Shown: in pieces, positions 39,198-49,051 of the stretch
Layout: the number at the start of each line of letters is the position of its first letter
Position numbering within the stretch: the first letter of the stretch is position 1
Source of the DNA: Pseudoxanthomonas sp. J31
Lineage (GTDB): Bacteria; Pseudomonadota; Gammaproteobacteria; Xanthomonadales; Xanthomonadaceae
Assembly: GCF_000510725.1 (NCBI RefSeq)
Contig: NZ_AZNZ01000008.1
Span: 62,001 to 126,000, forward strand
Direction: 5' to 3'
DNA length: 64,000 bases
Translations under genes and position numbers: made by a program
Notes under the pieces: generated by a model
The model's input: only the letters and a program-made list of their open reading frames with translations
Told to the model about the DNA's origin: nothing
Databases searched by the model: none

Positions 39198-40025
39198 ATG
39201 ACGCAGCCGCCTTCGGGCAGCTTCCTGCTCAACGGCCGCCCGGCCGCCTCCGATCCCGAGGGCCTGCGCGCGCTGGCGCAGGTGAACTACGGCCACTTCA
39301 CCGCGTTGCAGGTGCGTGGTGGCCGCGCCCAAGGCATGGAGCTGCACCTGGCGCGGCTGGGCCAGGGCAACGCCGAGCTGTTCGACGCTGCGCTTGATGA
39401 GGCCCAGGTCCGGGCCTGGATGGCCCAGGCCGCGGCGGAACAAGGCGGCGACTGCTCCCTGCGCGTGGCCGTGTTCGCGCGCGGTTTCGACCACCGCCAG
39501 CCGCTGCGCGCGCTGCAGGCGGACGTGCTGGTCTCCGCCACCGCGCCGGCACGGCCATCGGGCAAGGCGATCCGGGTGCGCAGCGTCGCCTTCGTGCGTC
39601 CGTTCCCGCACCTCAAGCACGTGGCCACCTTCCCGCTGTTCCAGCACCGGCGCCTGGCCATGCGGGACGGCTATGACGATGCGCTGTTCGTGGACGGCAC
39701 GGGCGCGGACGCACGGGTGGTGGAAGGCACGGTCTGGAACATCGGCTTCTGGGACGGGCGGGGCATCACCTGGCCGGCGGGCCCGGCCCTGCGCGGCACC
39801 GCCGAGCAGCTGCTGCAGGCCGGGCTTGGGACCCTGGGTTGCATGCAGCAGGTGCGGCCGGTCGCGCTGGGCGAGGTCGGCGACTTCGCCGCCGCGTTCG
39901 CGGCCAACGCCAGCGGCGTGCAGCGCATCGCCGCCATCGACACGGTGGAATTCGCGCCGTCGCCGGAGCTGGACGCCTTGCTGGCATCCGCCGCCGCCCA
40001 TGCCCCCTGGGAGCCGTTGGCGTGA
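39198..40025 (+). CDS. Class IV aminotransferase-like PLP enzyme
   Basis: PLP-dependent fold-type IV enzyme of 275 residues, related to branched-chain aminotransferase and aminodeoxychorismate lyase. The PLP lysine is probably in PHLKHVATF, and the phosphate/Glu site is VVEGTVWNIGFWDG, close to the family EGTxxNxF. An upstream ATG (39186) contains the GGAGGA that serves the ATG at 39198, so the latter is chosen. It is not adjacent to folate or branched-chain genes; specificity is open. A palindromic repeat begins 3 bases after its stop. Confidence 0.88.
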   Translation: MTQPPSGSFLLNGRPAASDPEGLRALAQVNYGHFTALQVRGGRAQGMELHLARLGQGNAELFDAALDEAQVRAWMAQAAAEQGGDCSLRVAVFARGFDHRQPLRALQADVLVSATAPARPSGKAIRVRSVAFVRPFPHLKHVATFPLFQHRRLAMRDGYDDALFVDGTGADARVVEGTVWNIGFWDGRGITWPAGPALRGTAEQLLQAGLGTLGCMQQVRPVALGEVGDFAAAFAANASGVQRIAAIDTVEFAPSPELDALLASAAAHAPWEPLA

Positions 40026-40027
40026 CG

Positions 40028-40342
40028 GGGATTGGTGGTTGGTGATTCGGGATTGGTGATTGGTGATTGGTGACTGGTGATTGGTGACTGGTGATTCGTA
40101 GGCGGCTGCGTCGCCAGGAATCCATGGTGGCCTTGCAGACCACGACCAATCCGAATCCGGATCCCACTCCCGGAGACGCGGCCGCGCAGGGTTGGGCCTG
40201 CAATCGCACCTGGATCCCGGATGCGCTTGGGTTATCCGGGCGACGACCCTTCCGCCAGCCCGGCCGGTACCAGCAAGCGCTCCTGCCAATCCCGAATCCC
40301 GAATCACGGATCCCGAATCACGAATCCCGAACCACCAATCCC
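40028..40342. repeat. Palindromic GGTGATT/AATCACC repeat element, copy 1
   Basis: A 315-base element bounded by perfect 13-base inverted ends, GGGATTGGTGGTT (40028-40040) and AACCACCAATCCC (40330-40342). The left arm consists of tandem GGTGATT/GGTGACT units (to 40098); the right arm of CCCGAATC(AC) units (from 40288). A REP-like stem sits in the middle. The right end provides the last seven codons and the stop of the RND gene on the other strand. It has no coding capacity I can support. A 109-base relative lies at 48937. Confidence 0.75.
40216..40240. repeat. REP-like stem inside the repeat element
   Basis: CCCGGAT, an 11-base loop and ATCCGGG, in the context GATGCG..TTATCCGGG that resembles enterobacterial and pseudomonad REP sequences. 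A related stem is at 56999. Confidence 0.5.
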
Positions 40343-43300
40343 GTCCTTCCCGCCATCCGCTCGCGCAGCCGGTCCAGGGCCAGGAACACCGCCGGGGTGG
40401 TGTAGAGCGTCAGCACCTGGCTGACCAGCAGGCCGCCGACGATGGCGATGCCCAGCGGGCGGCGCATTTCCCAGCCCTCGCCGGTGGCCAGCATCAGCGG
40501 CAGCATGCCCAGCAGCGCGGCCACGCTGGTCATCAGGATCGGGCGGAAGCGCAGCTTCGCCGCCTCCAGGATCGCCGCCTGCGCCGGCTGGCCCTCGCGC
40601 TGCGCCGCCAGCGCGAAGTCCACCATCAGGATGGTGTTCTTCATCACCACGCCCACCAGCAGGAACAGGCCCAGCAGCGAGATCAGGTTGAGCTCGCCGT
40701 CGAACAGCAGCAGCGCGACCAGCGCGCCGATCCCGGCCGAAGGCAGGATCGACAGGATCGCCAGCGGCTGCACCAAGCTCTCGTACAGCACGCCCAGCAC
40801 CAGGTATACCGCCAGCACCGCGCCCAGGATCAGCCACGCCTGGCGGTTGCGCAGGTCCTGCAGGCTGCCGGCCTCGTCGCCGAGCCGGGCCTGGACCTCG
40901 GTGGGCAGCATGATCTTCGCCATCGCGTGCTCGATCGCCGCGGTGGCCTCGCCCAGGGTGACGCCCGGGGCGAGGGCGAAGCTGATCCGGGTGGAGACGA
41001 ACTGCGAATGGTGCTGGATCCGGTCCGGGGCCATGCCGTAGCCCCAGCTGGCGATCGCCGAAAGCGGCACGCGGTGGCCGCCGGCGGCGATCACGTACAC
41101 CTGGTCCAGCGTCTCCGGCGAGGTGGTGTAGCGCGGATCCAGCTCCATCACCACCCGGTACTGGTTGAGGCTGTCGTAAAGCGTGGCCACCTGGCGCTGG
41201 CTGAAGGAGTTGTTGAGCACGGTGCCGACCGTGCGCATGTCCACGCCCAGCCGCGCCGCCGCCTCGCGGTCGATCTCCAGGCGCACCTGGCGCATGCCCT
41301 CGTCGCCGCTGGAGTCCACGTCCACCAGCTGCGGCAGCGCCGCCAGCGCCTCCTGCACCTTCGGCGTCCACTCGCGCAGCGGCCCGATGTCGCCGGCCAG
41401 CAGCTGCAGGTCCAGGTTGCCGTCGTCGTTGCCGCCGCCGATGCGGATGTCCTGGTCCACCCAGAACCACAGGTTGCCGCCGGGCACCTTGGGCAGGTTC
41501 CGGCGCAGGCGGTCGATCACCTCGCGGCTGGAGACCTTGCGCTCGGCCAGCGGCTTCATCTGCATCATCACGAAGCCGTTGTTCACCCCGGTGCCGCCGC
41601 CGATGTAGCCGGCGATGTCGGCGATCGCCGGGTCCTGCAGCAGGAACTCGCGGTAGGCCTGGATCTTCGGCTGCATCACCTGGAACGAGAGGCCGTCGTC
41701 GCCGCGGATGAAGCCGCGCAGCTGGCCGGTGTCCTGCTGCGGCACCGTGCCCTTGGGCACCTTGGCGAACAGGTAGGCATTGAGCGCCACCGTGCCCAGC
41801 AGCAGGCAAAGCATCAGCGGCAGGCGGGCGAGGCTGCGGTCCAGCGAACGCAGGTACAGCCGGCGCAGGCCGCCGAACAGCAGCTCGCCCAGCCGCTCCC
41901 ACGGCGGCACCACCCGGTCCGGGCCGGCGCTGCGCAGCAGGCGCGAGCACAGCGCCGGGGTGAAGCTCAGCGAGACCGCCACCGACACCGCCATCGCCGC
42001 CACCAGGGTCAGCGAGAACTCGCGGAACAGTTTCTCGACGAAGTCGTCCAGGAACAGGATCGAGACGAACACCACGCCCAGGGCGATGTTCATCGACAGC
42101 AGGGTGGCGCCGACCTCGCCGGCGCCGCGCATCGCCGCCGCCACCGGCGACAGGCCGGCGGCCAGGTGCCGGGAGATGTTCTCCAGCACCACGATGGCGT
42201 CGTCCACCACCAGCACCGCGGCCACGATCAGCGCCATCAGCGACAGCGTGTTGAGCGAGAACCCGGCCAGCCAGATGATCGCCAGCGCGCCGAACAGCGA
42301 GACCGGGATCGCCAGCGAGGGCACCAGCGCCGCGCGCCAGCTGCCCAGGAACGCCAGCACCACCAGCACCACCAGGCCGATCGCCAGCACCAGGGTGGCC
42401 TCGGCCTCGCGCAGGGTGGCGCGGATCACCGGCGAGCGGTCCATCACCACCTTCATGTCCACGCCTGCCGGCAGCAGCGCCCGCAGCGTGTCCATCTGCC
42501 CGTGGATCGCGTCCACGGTGCGGATGATGTTCGCGTTCGGCTGGCGGTTGACCATCATCAGCACCGCCGCGCGGCGGTTGTGGAAGCCGGAGGCGTAGCG
42601 GTTCTCGGTGCCTTCGCCGACCTGGGCCACGTCGCGCAGGTGCACCGCGCGGCCGTCGCGCCAGGCCACCACCAGGTCGCGGTATTCCTCCGCTGTGCGC
42701 AGCTGCAGCCCGGCCTCGACCTGCCACTGGCGGTCGTCGCGGGCCACCGTGCCCAGCGGGCGCAGCGCGTTGGCGTTGCGGATCGCCGCGGCCACGTCCT
42801 CCAGGGCGATGCCGTACTGGTTCAGCGCGCCGGGGTTGAGCGAGACCCGCACCGCCGGCAGCGAGCCGCCGCCGACGCCGACCTCGCCCACGCCCGGCAC
42901 CTGCGCGATCTTCTGCGCCAGCACGGTCGAGGCCACGTCGAACACCTGCGCCGGGGTGAGCGTGTCCGAGCTCAGCGCGATGGTCATGATCGGCGCCTGC
43001 GACGGATTGATCTTGCGGTACTGCGGCATGCCCGGCATGCCCGAGGGCAGCTGCGCGCGCGCGGCGTTGAGCGCGGCCTGGACCTCGCGCGCGGCCTCGT
43101 CGATGTCGCGGTCCAGCGAGAACTGCAGGTCGACGCGGGTGCTGCCCTGGTTGCTGCTGGAGGTGATGCGGGTGATCCCGGGGATGCTGCCCAGCGCCCG
43201 CTCCAGCGGGGTGGCCACGGTGGCCGCCATCGACTCGGGGCTGGCGCCGGGCATGCTGGCGCTGACCTGGATCGCGGGGTAGTCGACCTGCGGCAGCGGC

Positions 43301-43422
43301 GCCACCGGCAGCTGGCGCAGGGCCAGCAGGCCGCACAGCATCACCGCCACCGCCAGCAGCACGGTGGCGACCGGGCGCTCGATGAACACCCGCGACAGGT
43401 TGGGCGAGGCGCCTTCGTGCAT
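40318..43422 (-). CDS. mdtC: RND multidrug pump subunit, MdtC/MuxC type
   Basis: Inner-membrane RND transporter of 1034 residues, second of a heteromeric B-C pair as in E. coli MdtBC. Twelve membrane segments with two large periplasmic loops; the opening NLSRVFIERPVATVLLAVAVMLCGLLALRQLPVAPLPQVDYPAIQVSA and the proton-relay helix LIVAAVLVVDDAIVVLENISRH (double Asp) and GVVMKNTILMVDFAL are typical. It starts 1 base after mdtB stops. Its last seven residues (GLVVRDS) and stop codon are encoded by the right arm of the intergenic repeat, so the original C-terminus has been replaced. Confidence 0.95.
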   Translation of the reverse strand: MHEGASPNLSRVFIERPVATVLLAVAVMLCGLLALRQLPVAPLPQVDYPAIQVSASMPGASPESMAATVATPLERALGSIPGITRITSSSNQGSTRVDLQFSLDRDIDEAAREVQAALNAARAQLPSGMPGMPQYRKINPSQAPIMTIALSSDTLTPAQVFDVASTVLAQKIAQVPGVGEVGVGGGSLPAVRVSLNPGALNQYGIALEDVAAAIRNANALRPLGTVARDDRQWQVEAGLQLRTAEEYRDLVVAWRDGRAVHLRDVAQVGEGTENRYASGFHNRRAAVLMMVNRQPNANIIRTVDAIHGQMDTLRALLPAGVDMKVVMDRSPVIRATLREAEATLVLAIGLVVLVVLAFLGSWRAALVPSLAIPVSLFGALAIIWLAGFSLNTLSLMALIVAAVLVVDDAIVVLENISRHLAAGLSPVAAAMRGAGEVGATLLSMNIALGVVFVSILFLDDFVEKLFREFSLTLVAAMAVSVAVSLSFTPALCSRLLRSAGPDRVVPPWERLGELLFGGLRRLYLRSLDRSLARLPLMLCLLLGTVALNAYLFAKVPKGTVPQQDTGQLRGFIRGDDGLSFQVMQPKIQAYREFLLQDPAIADIAGYIGGGTGVNNGFVMMQMKPLAERKVSSREVIDRLRRNLPKVPGGNLWFWVDQDIRIGGGNDDGNLDLQLLAGDIGPLREWTPKVQEALAALPQLVDVDSSGDEGMRQVRLEIDREAAARLGVDMRTVGTVLNNSFSQRQVATLYDSLNQYRVVMELDPRYTTSPETLDQVYVIAAGGHRVPLSAIASWGYGMAPDRIQHHSQFVSTRISFALAPGVTLGEATAAIEHAMAKIMLPTEVQARLGDEAGSLQDLRNRQAWLILGAVLAVYLVLGVLYESLVQPLAILSILPSAGIGALVALLLFDGELNLISLLGLFLLVGVVMKNTILMVDFALAAQREGQPAQAAILEAAKLRFRPILMTSVAALLGMLPLMLATGEGWEMRRPLGIAIVGGLLVSQVLTLYTTPAVFLALDRLRERMAGRTGLVVRDS

Positions 43423-43423
43423 G

Positions 43424-46400
43424 TCAGGCCGCCGCGCCGGCGCCTTCGGCCGCCGCCTCGCGGCGGCGCGAGAGGCGGTCGAAGAACAGGTACACCACCG
43501 GGGTGGTGAACAGGGTCAGCACCTGGCTCACCAGCAGGCCGCCGACCATCACCAGGCCCAGCGGCTGGCGCAGCTCGGCGCCGGAGCCGGAGGCGAACAC
43601 CATCGGGATGGCCGCGAACAGTGCCGCCAGGGTGGTCATCAGGATCGGGCGGAAGCGCAGCAGGGCGGCGCGGTGGATCGCCTCGCGCGGCGCCAGTCCC
43701 TGCTCGCGCTCGGCCTCCAGGGCGAAGTCGATCATCATGATCGCGTTCTTCTTCACCAGGCCGATCAGCAGGATGATGCCGATCACCGCGATCAGGTCCA
43801 GGCTGCGCCCGGACAGCAGCAGCGCCGCCAGCGCGCCCACCGTGGCCGAGGGCAGGGTGGAGAGGATGGTCACCGGGTGGATGAAGCTCTCGTAGAGCAC
43901 GCCCAGCACGATGTACATCACCAGCACCGCGGCCAGGATCAGCCACAGGGTGCTGGAGAGCGAGTTGCGGAACGCCTGCGCCGCGCCCTGCAGGCGCAGC
44001 TCGACGCTGGCCGGCATGCCGATGTCGGCACGCGCCTGCTCGATCGCCGCCACCGCCTCGCCCAGCGAGGCGCCCGGCGCCAGGTTGAAGGAGAAGGTCA
44101 CCGCCGGGAACTGGCCCAGGTGGCTGACCTGCAGCGGGGTCGGGCGGGTCTCCACGCGCGCCAGGCCCGACAGCGGCGTCTGCCGGCCGTCGGCGGTGGC
44201 CACGTGGATGCGGCCGATCGCCTCCGGTCCCAGCTGGAAGCGCGGATCGGCCTCCAGCACCACCCGGTACTGGTTGGCGTGGGTGAAGATGGTCGAGACC
44301 TGGCGCTGGCCGAAGGCGTCGTACAGCGCGTCGGCGATCGCCGAGACCGACACGCCCAGGCGCGCGGCCGCGTCGCGGTCGATGTCCAGCCAGGCCTGCA
44401 GGCCCTGGTCCTGCAGGTCGCTGGCCACGTCGGCCAGGGCCGGGTGCTTGCGCAGCGCCTGCAGCATCGCGCCGGTCCAGCGCGACAGCTCGTCCAGGTC
44501 CGGGGTGGTCAGGGCGAACTGGTACTGGGTGCGGCTGACCCGGTCCTCGATGCTCAGCTCCTGCACCGGCTGCAGGTACAGGTCGATGCCCGGCACCGCG
44601 GCGGCGCGGCGCTTGATCCGCTCGATGATCTCCAGCGCGCCGGCGCTGCGCTCGGCGTGCGGCTTGAGTTCGATCAGGAAGCGGCCGCTGTTGAGCGTGG
44701 CGTTGCTGCCGTCCACGCCGATGAAGGAGGACAGGGTGGCCACGTCCGGATCGGCGAGGATGGCGTCGGCCAGCGCCTGCTGGCGGCGCGCCATGGCCTC
44801 GAACGAGACCGACTGCGGCGCCTCGCTGATGCCCTGGATCAGGCCGGCGTCCTGCACCGGGAAGAAGCCCTTGGGCACGGCGATGTACAGCGCGACGGTC
44901 AGGGCCAGGGTGGCCGCGGTGGCGCCCAGCATCAGCGGCTGCCGCGCCAGCACCCAGTGCAGGCCGCGGTCGTACAGCGCCACCACGCGGTCGAACATGT
45001 CGCCCTGGGCGCCGTCGGCGCCGGCCTCGCCATGGCCGTGCCCGGCCTTGAGGAAGCGCGCGCACAGCATCGGAGTCAGGGTCAGCGAGACCACCAGCGA
45101 GATGCCGATGGCCACCGCCAGGGTGATCGCGAACTCGTGGAACAGCTTGCCGACCACGTCGCCCATGAACAGCAGCGGGATCAGCACGGCGACCAGCGAC
45201 ACCGTCAGCGAGACCAGGGTGAAGCCGATCTGGCGCGCGCCGTTGAGCGCGGCCTCCATCGGGCCTTCGCCGTCCTCCATGCGCCGGGCGATGTTCTCCA
45301 GCATCACGATCGCGTCGTCGACCACGAAGCCGGTGGCGATGGTCAGCGCCATCAGGGTCAGGTTGTTGAGCGAGAACCCGGCCAGCAGCATCACCCCGAA
45401 GGTGGCCACCAGCGACAGCGGCACCGCGATCGAGGGAATGATCGTGGCCGGCACCGTGCGAAGGAACACGAAGGTCACCAGCACCACCAGGCCGATCGCC
45501 AGCAGCAGCTCGTGCTGCACGCCCTTGATCGAGGCGCGGATCGACTCGGTGCGGTCGCTGAGCACGGCCACGTCCACCGCCGCCGGCATCGAGGCGCGCA
45601 GCTGCGGCAGCAGGGCGTGGATCCGGTCCACCACCTCGATCACGTTGGCGCCGGGCTGGCGCTGGATGTTGACCAGGATCGCCGGGGCCTTGCCCGACCA
45701 GGCGGCGAGCTGGCTGTTCTCCGGCCCCTTCTCCACGGTGGCGACGTCGCCCAGGCGCAGCGGCGCGCCGTCGTTCCAGGCCAGCACCAGCTGCCGGTAC
45801 TCCTCGGCCGAACGCATCTGGTCGTTGGCGTCGAGCATGGTGGCGCGGGTGGGGCCATCGAAGCTGCCCTTGGGCATGTTCACGTTGGCCGCGCCGATCG
45901 CGCGGCGGATGTCGCCCATGCCCAGGCCCGCGGCGGCCAGCGCCTGCGGGTTGACCTGGATGCGCACGGCAGGGCGCTGCCCGCCGGCCAGGCTCACCAG
46001 GCCCACGCCCGGCAGCTGCGACAGGCGCTGGGCCATGCGTGTGTCGACCAGGTCGTAGACCTCGGGCAGGGCCATCGAAGGCGAGGTCACCGCCAGGGTC
46101 AGGATCGGGGTGTCGGCCGGGTTGACCTTGCGGTACACCGGCGGCATCGGCAGGTCGTTGGGCAGGAAGTTGGAGGCGGCATTGATCGCGGCCTGCACCT
46201 CCTGCTCGGCCACCCCCAGGTCCACCTCCAGCGAGAACTGCAGGGTGATCACCGAGGCCCCGCCGGAGCTGGTCGAGGTCATCTGGTTCAGGCCCGGGAT
46301 CTGGCCCAGGCGCCGCTCCAGCGGCGCGGTCACCGCGCTGGTGGTCACCGCCGGGCTGGCGCCCGGGTACAGGGTGAGCACCTGGATGATCGGGTAATCG

Positions 46401-46519
46401 ACCTGGGGCAGCGCCGAGACCGGCAGCAGGCGGTAGGCGAACAGGCCCGACAGCAGCAGCGCCAGCATCAGCAGCGAGGTCGCCACCGGGCGCAGGATGA
46501 ACGGGCGGGACAGGTTCAT
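43424..46519 (-). CDS. mdtB: RND multidrug pump subunit, MdtB/MuxB type
   Basis: Inner-membrane RND transporter of 1031 residues, partner of the adjacent MdtC-like protein. The start [47 protein letters not shown] is the family N-terminus and overlaps the adaptor stop (ATGA). Proton-relay Asp pair in [20 protein letters not shown]; second motif [19 protein letters not shown]. The two pump proteins differ from each other as MdtB and MdtC do, which suggests a hetero-trimer. Confidence 0.95.
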   Translation of the reverse strand: MNLSRPFILRPVATSLLMLALLLSGLFAYRLLPVSALPQVDYPIIQVLTLYPGASPAVTTSAVTAPLERRLGQIPGLNQMTSTSSGGASVITLQFSLEVDLGVAEQEVQAAINAASNFLPNDLPMPPVYRKVNPADTPILTLAVTSPSMALPEVYDLVDTRMAQRLSQLPGVGLVSLAGGQRPAVRIQVNPQALAAAGLGMGDIRRAIGAANVNMPKGSFDGPTRATMLDANDQMRSAEEYRQLVLAWNDGAPLRLGDVATVEKGPENSQLAAWSGKAPAILVNIQRQPGANVIEVVDRIHALLPQLRASMPAAVDVAVLSDRTESIRASIKGVQHELLLAIGLVVLVTFVFLRTVPATIIPSIAVPLSLVATFGVMLLAGFSLNNLTLMALTIATGFVVDDAIVMLENIARRMEDGEGPMEAALNGARQIGFTLVSLTVSLVAVLIPLLFMGDVVGKLFHEFAITLAVAIGISLVVSLTLTPMLCARFLKAGHGHGEAGADGAQGDMFDRVVALYDRGLHWVLARQPLMLGATAATLALTVALYIAVPKGFFPVQDAGLIQGISEAPQSVSFEAMARRQQALADAILADPDVATLSSFIGVDGSNATLNSGRFLIELKPHAERSAGALEIIERIKRRAAAVPGIDLYLQPVQELSIEDRVSRTQYQFALTTPDLDELSRWTGAMLQALRKHPALADVASDLQDQGLQAWLDIDRDAAARLGVSVSAIADALYDAFGQRQVSTIFTHANQYRVVLEADPRFQLGPEAIGRIHVATADGRQTPLSGLARVETRPTPLQVSHLGQFPAVTFSFNLAPGASLGEAVAAIEQARADIGMPASVELRLQGAAQAFRNSLSSTLWLILAAVLVMYIVLGVLYESFIHPVTILSTLPSATVGALAALLLSGRSLDLIAVIGIILLIGLVKKNAIMMIDFALEAEREQGLAPREAIHRAALLRFRPILMTTLAALFAAIPMVFASGSGAELRQPLGLVMVGGLLVSQVLTLFTTPVVYLFFDRLSRRREAAAEGAGAAA

Positions 46520-47736
46520 CGCGCGGCGGCCGCCTTGCTGCCACCAGCCGCGGCGTCGACGGGCCTGCCGGCGTCGGCCGCGACCGGCACGCCGTCGGCG
46601 TCGACCACCTGCACCTTGCCGCCCTCGCGCAGGCGGTCCAGGCCCTCGAGCACCACGCGCTCGCCGTCCGCCAGGCCCTCGAGCACGGCCACCCGGCCCT
46701 CGTGGCTGGCGCCCAGCTTCACCTCGCGCACGCTGGCGGTGTCGTCCTCGCCCACCACGTACACATAGGTGCCGCGGTTGCCGAACTGCACCGCCGCATC
46801 GGGGATCGAGACCACGTCCGCGCTGCCCAGGCGCAGGCGCACGTTGACCGACTGGTTGGGGAACAGCGACTCGTCCGTGTTCTCGAACAGGGCGCGCAGG
46901 CGCAGGGTGCCGGTCTGCACGTCGATGCGGTTGTCCAGGCTGGACAGGGTGCCGCTGGCCAGCGGCTGGCGCTCGTCGCGGTCCCAGGCCTGCACCGCCA
47001 GCGCCTGGCCCCCGCGCACCGCCGCCTGCACCGAGGGCAGCACGCCTTCGGGCAGGGCGAACACCACGCTGATCGGACGGGTCTGGGTGATGGTGGCGAT
47101 CCCGCCCTCGTCGCCGGCGCGCACCAGGTTGCCCACGTCCACCGTGCGCAGGCCGATGCGGCCGTCGATCGGCGCGGTGATGCGGGTGTACTGCAGCTGC
47201 AGGCGGGCCTCGTCCACCGCGGCCTGGTCGCTCTCGCGGCGGCCCTCGAACTGGCGCACGCGCGCCTGCAGGTCGGCCACTTCCTGGGCGGAGACGTAGT
47301 TGGCGCCGGCCAGGTCGCGGAAGCGCTGCAACTGGATGCGGGTGTTCTCCAGCTCGGCCAGGTTCTGTTTCTGCGCGCCCTCGGCCTGGGCCAGGCGCAC
47401 CTGGAACGGGGCCGGGTCGATCTCGGCCAGCAGCTGGCCGGCGCGGACCTGCTGGCCCTCGTCGAAGGCGATGCGCAGCAGCTCGCCCTCGACCCGCGGG
47501 CGCACGGTCACCGTGCGCAGCGGGGTGACGGTGCCCAGCGCCTTGATCTCCAGGTCCAGCGGGCCGCGCTCGGCGGTGGCCACGCGCACCGGGGTCGGCG
47601 GGCGCTCGCCCCAGCCGCCGCGACCGCCGTCCGGAGGCGCGTCCTCCTTCCCGGAGCAGCCCCGCCACAGCAGGACCAGGGCCAGCACCAGGCCGAGGAC
47701 CAGGAGCGCTTTGAGGAGGCGGGGCAGCTTTTTCAT
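46516..47736 (-). CDS. mdtA: MdtA-type membrane fusion protein
   Basis: Periplasmic adaptor of 406 residues for the MdtBC-like pump. N-terminal hydrophobic anchor ([23 protein letters not shown], possibly lipidated at the Cys though the lipobox is poor), lipoyl halves [37 protein letters not shown] and [23 protein letters not shown], an alpha-hairpin, and a beta-barrel domain [21 protein letters not shown]. It is the first gene of mdtABC; no outer-membrane channel or two-component regulator follows, so it must borrow a TolC, for example the one in the emr operon. Confidence 0.95.
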   Translation of the reverse strand: MKKLPRLLKALLVLGLVLALVLLWRGCSGKEDAPPDGGRGGWGERPPTPVRVATAERGPLDLEIKALGTVTPLRTVTVRPRVEGELLRIAFDEGQQVRAGQLLAEIDPAPFQVRLAQAEGAQKQNLAELENTRIQLQRFRDLAGANYVSAQEVADLQARVRQFEGRRESDQAAVDEARLQLQYTRITAPIDGRIGLRTVDVGNLVRAGDEGGIATITQTRPISVVFALPEGVLPSVQAAVRGGQALAVQAWDRDERQPLASGTLSSLDNRIDVQTGTLRLRALFENTDESLFPNQSVNVRLRLGSADVVSIPDAAVQFGNRGTYVYVVGEDDTASVREVKLGASHEGRVAVLEGLADGERVVLEGLDRLREGGKVQVVDADGVPVAADAGRPVDAAAGGSKAAAAR

Positions 47737-47886
47737 CGGTAGTCCATCAGGGCGGCGGGCGCAGGGCCCACCGTGGGGGAGGTGTACGGGGCAAGGCCTG
47801 GGGTCGCGGCGCCGCTTTCCCTGGCCGGGCTGTGCGCCCGGCGCGACGCCTGCCCGGTGATGGTACGGGAGCGGTTTGCCGCGGTT

Positions 47887-47904
47887 GCATGACTTTGGTC
47901 ATGC
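47887..47904. promoter_or_regulatory. Perfect dyad upstream of mdtABC
   Basis: GCATGAC-TTTG-GTCATGC, perfect 7-base arms, about 150 bases before mdtA and 190 before rpsP. It lies in the one AT-richer patch of the 357-base divergent spacer (47737-48093), which otherwise shows only GC-rich sequence and the rpsP -10 box. Possibly an operator for the pump operon; no regulator gene is adjacent. Confidence 0.45.
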
Positions 47905-48040
47905 TGCGCGTAATTCACCAGGGATCGCGCGCCCGCGAAGCGGGGGCAGGAGCCCGCAGCGGTGCGAGTCGCGGCCGGGCGGGGTGGCCGGCAAGGCGGC
48001 CGGGCGGGGCGGGGTGGTTTCCCTGGCGGCGGTGTTCGGC

Positions 48041-48046
48041 TAGAAT
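48041..48046 (+). promoter_or_regulatory. -10 box of the rpsP operon
   Basis: TAGAAT 47 bases before rpsP, in the context GGCTAGAATCGCCGG that resembles the -10 contexts of ffh and the tRNA in this window. The -35 region is unclear. Confidence 0.5.
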
Positions 48047-48093
48047 CGCCGGCTTACCTCGTCATCCTGGCGACTGGGCAACACGAAAAACAC

Positions 48094-48360
48094 ATGGTCA
48101 AGATCCGTCTCACCCGCGGCGGCGCCAAGAAGCGCCCGTTCTACCACATCGTCGTCACCGACTCGCGCAGCGCCCGCGACGGCCGCAACATCGAGCGCGT
48201 CGGCTACTACAACCCCGTTGCCCAGGGCAACGAGCAGCGCGTTGTGCTGGACATCGCCCGCGTCGACTACTGGGTGGGCAACGGCGCGCAGCTGACGGAC
48301 AAGGTCCGCAGCCTGTACAAGGAAGTGGTCAAGGCCCAGAGCCAGGCCCAGGCCGCCTGA
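48094..48360 (+). CDS. rpsP: Small ribosomal subunit protein bS16
   Basis: Ribosomal protein of 88 residues with the invariant start [25 protein letters not shown] and the core [13 protein letters not shown]. The ATG is fixed by the family N-terminus; the long in-frame stretch upstream is not coding. First gene of rpsP-rimM-trmD-rplS. Confidence 0.98.
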   Translation: MVKIRLTRGGAKKRPFYHIVVTDSRSARDGRNIERVGYYNPVAQGNEQRVVLDIARVDYWVGNGAQLTDKVRSLYKEVVKAQSQAQAA

Positions 48361-48397
48361 TGGCGACGGCCGCCCCTGGCGGCGGCCGGTACCTGAC

Positions 48398-48931
48398 ATG
48401 AACGACGCAGGGCGTCCCACTCCAGCACCGCGGAAGCTGATTCTGCTGGGCCGGGTGACGGGCGCCTTCGGCGTGCGCGGCGACGTCAGGCTCGAGTCCT
48501 GGACCGAGCCGCGCGCGCAGATCTTCCGCTACCAGCCCTGGATCCTGCGTTCGGCCAACGGCGCCGAGCGCGAGCTGCGCGGGGCCAGGGGGCGCGACAC
48601 CGGCAAGCACGTAGTGGCGACCCTGCCCGGCTGCGACGACCGCGATGCCGCCGAGGCCCTGCGCGGCACCGAGATCCTGGTCCCGCGCGAGGCGCTGCCG
48701 CCGCCGGCACCCGGCGAGTACTACTGGGTCGACCTGGAAGGGCTGAAGGTGGTCACCGTCGACGGCGTGGCCCTGGGCGAGGTTTCGCACCTGCTGTCCA
48801 CCGGCGCCAACGACGTGCTGGTGGTGCGCGGCGAACGCGAGCGCATGATCCCCTTCGTCCGGCCCGACTACGTCACCTCGGTGGATTTCGACACCGCCAC
48901 CATCACGGTCGACTGGGATCCCGATTTCTAG
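48398..48931 (+). CDS. rimM: 16S rRNA processing/30S maturation factor RimM
   Basis: Assists assembly of the 30S head by binding uS19. The 177 residues show the N-terminal RimM beta-barrel ([24 protein letters not shown]) and the C-terminal PRC-barrel ([39 protein letters not shown], ending VDWDPDF). The order rpsP-rimM-trmD is conserved, but here a palindromic repeat separates it from trmD. Confidence 0.97.
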   Translation: MNDAGRPTPAPRKLILLGRVTGAFGVRGDVRLESWTEPRAQIFRYQPWILRSANGAERELRGARGRDTGKHVVATLPGCDDRDAAEALRGTEILVPREALPPPAPGEYYWVDLEGLKVVTVDGVALGEVSHLLSTGANDVLVVRGERERMIPFVRPDYVTSVDFDTATITVDWDPDF

Positions 48932-48936
48932 GGGCC

Positions 48937-49045
48937 GTGATTGGTAATTGGTGATTTGAAAGAGCGATAAGCTCGGATTGCCAGCCGAACTGGGTTGCCA
49001 GCGCCTCCCGCTTTTCCGAATCACGAATCCCGAATCACCAATCAC
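48937..49045. repeat. Palindromic GGTGATT/AATCACC repeat element, copy 2
   Basis: A 109-base element between rimM and trmD with perfect 9-base inverted ends, GTGATTGGT (48937-48945) and ACCAATCAC (49037-49045). Inner parts show the same words as copy 1: GGTGATT on the left, CGAATCACGAATCCCGAATC on the right. It begins 5 bases after the rimM stop and ends 6 bases before the trmD ATG, so it forms the whole intercistronic spacer. Confidence 0.75.
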
Positions 49046-49051
49046 CGCTCC

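Noticed and set aside
40028..40098. Tandem GGTGATT units considered as a CRISPR array
   Set aside because: Units are only 7-8 bases long without spacers, and no cas gene is present.
40192..43509. 1105-codon open frame antisense to mdtC
   Set aside because: Same reason; it would also start inside the palindromic repeat.
43364..46768. 1134-codon open frame antisense to the mdtB region
   Set aside because: A shadow of an RND gene: low-complexity Arg/Gln/His composition, no motif and no ribosome site.
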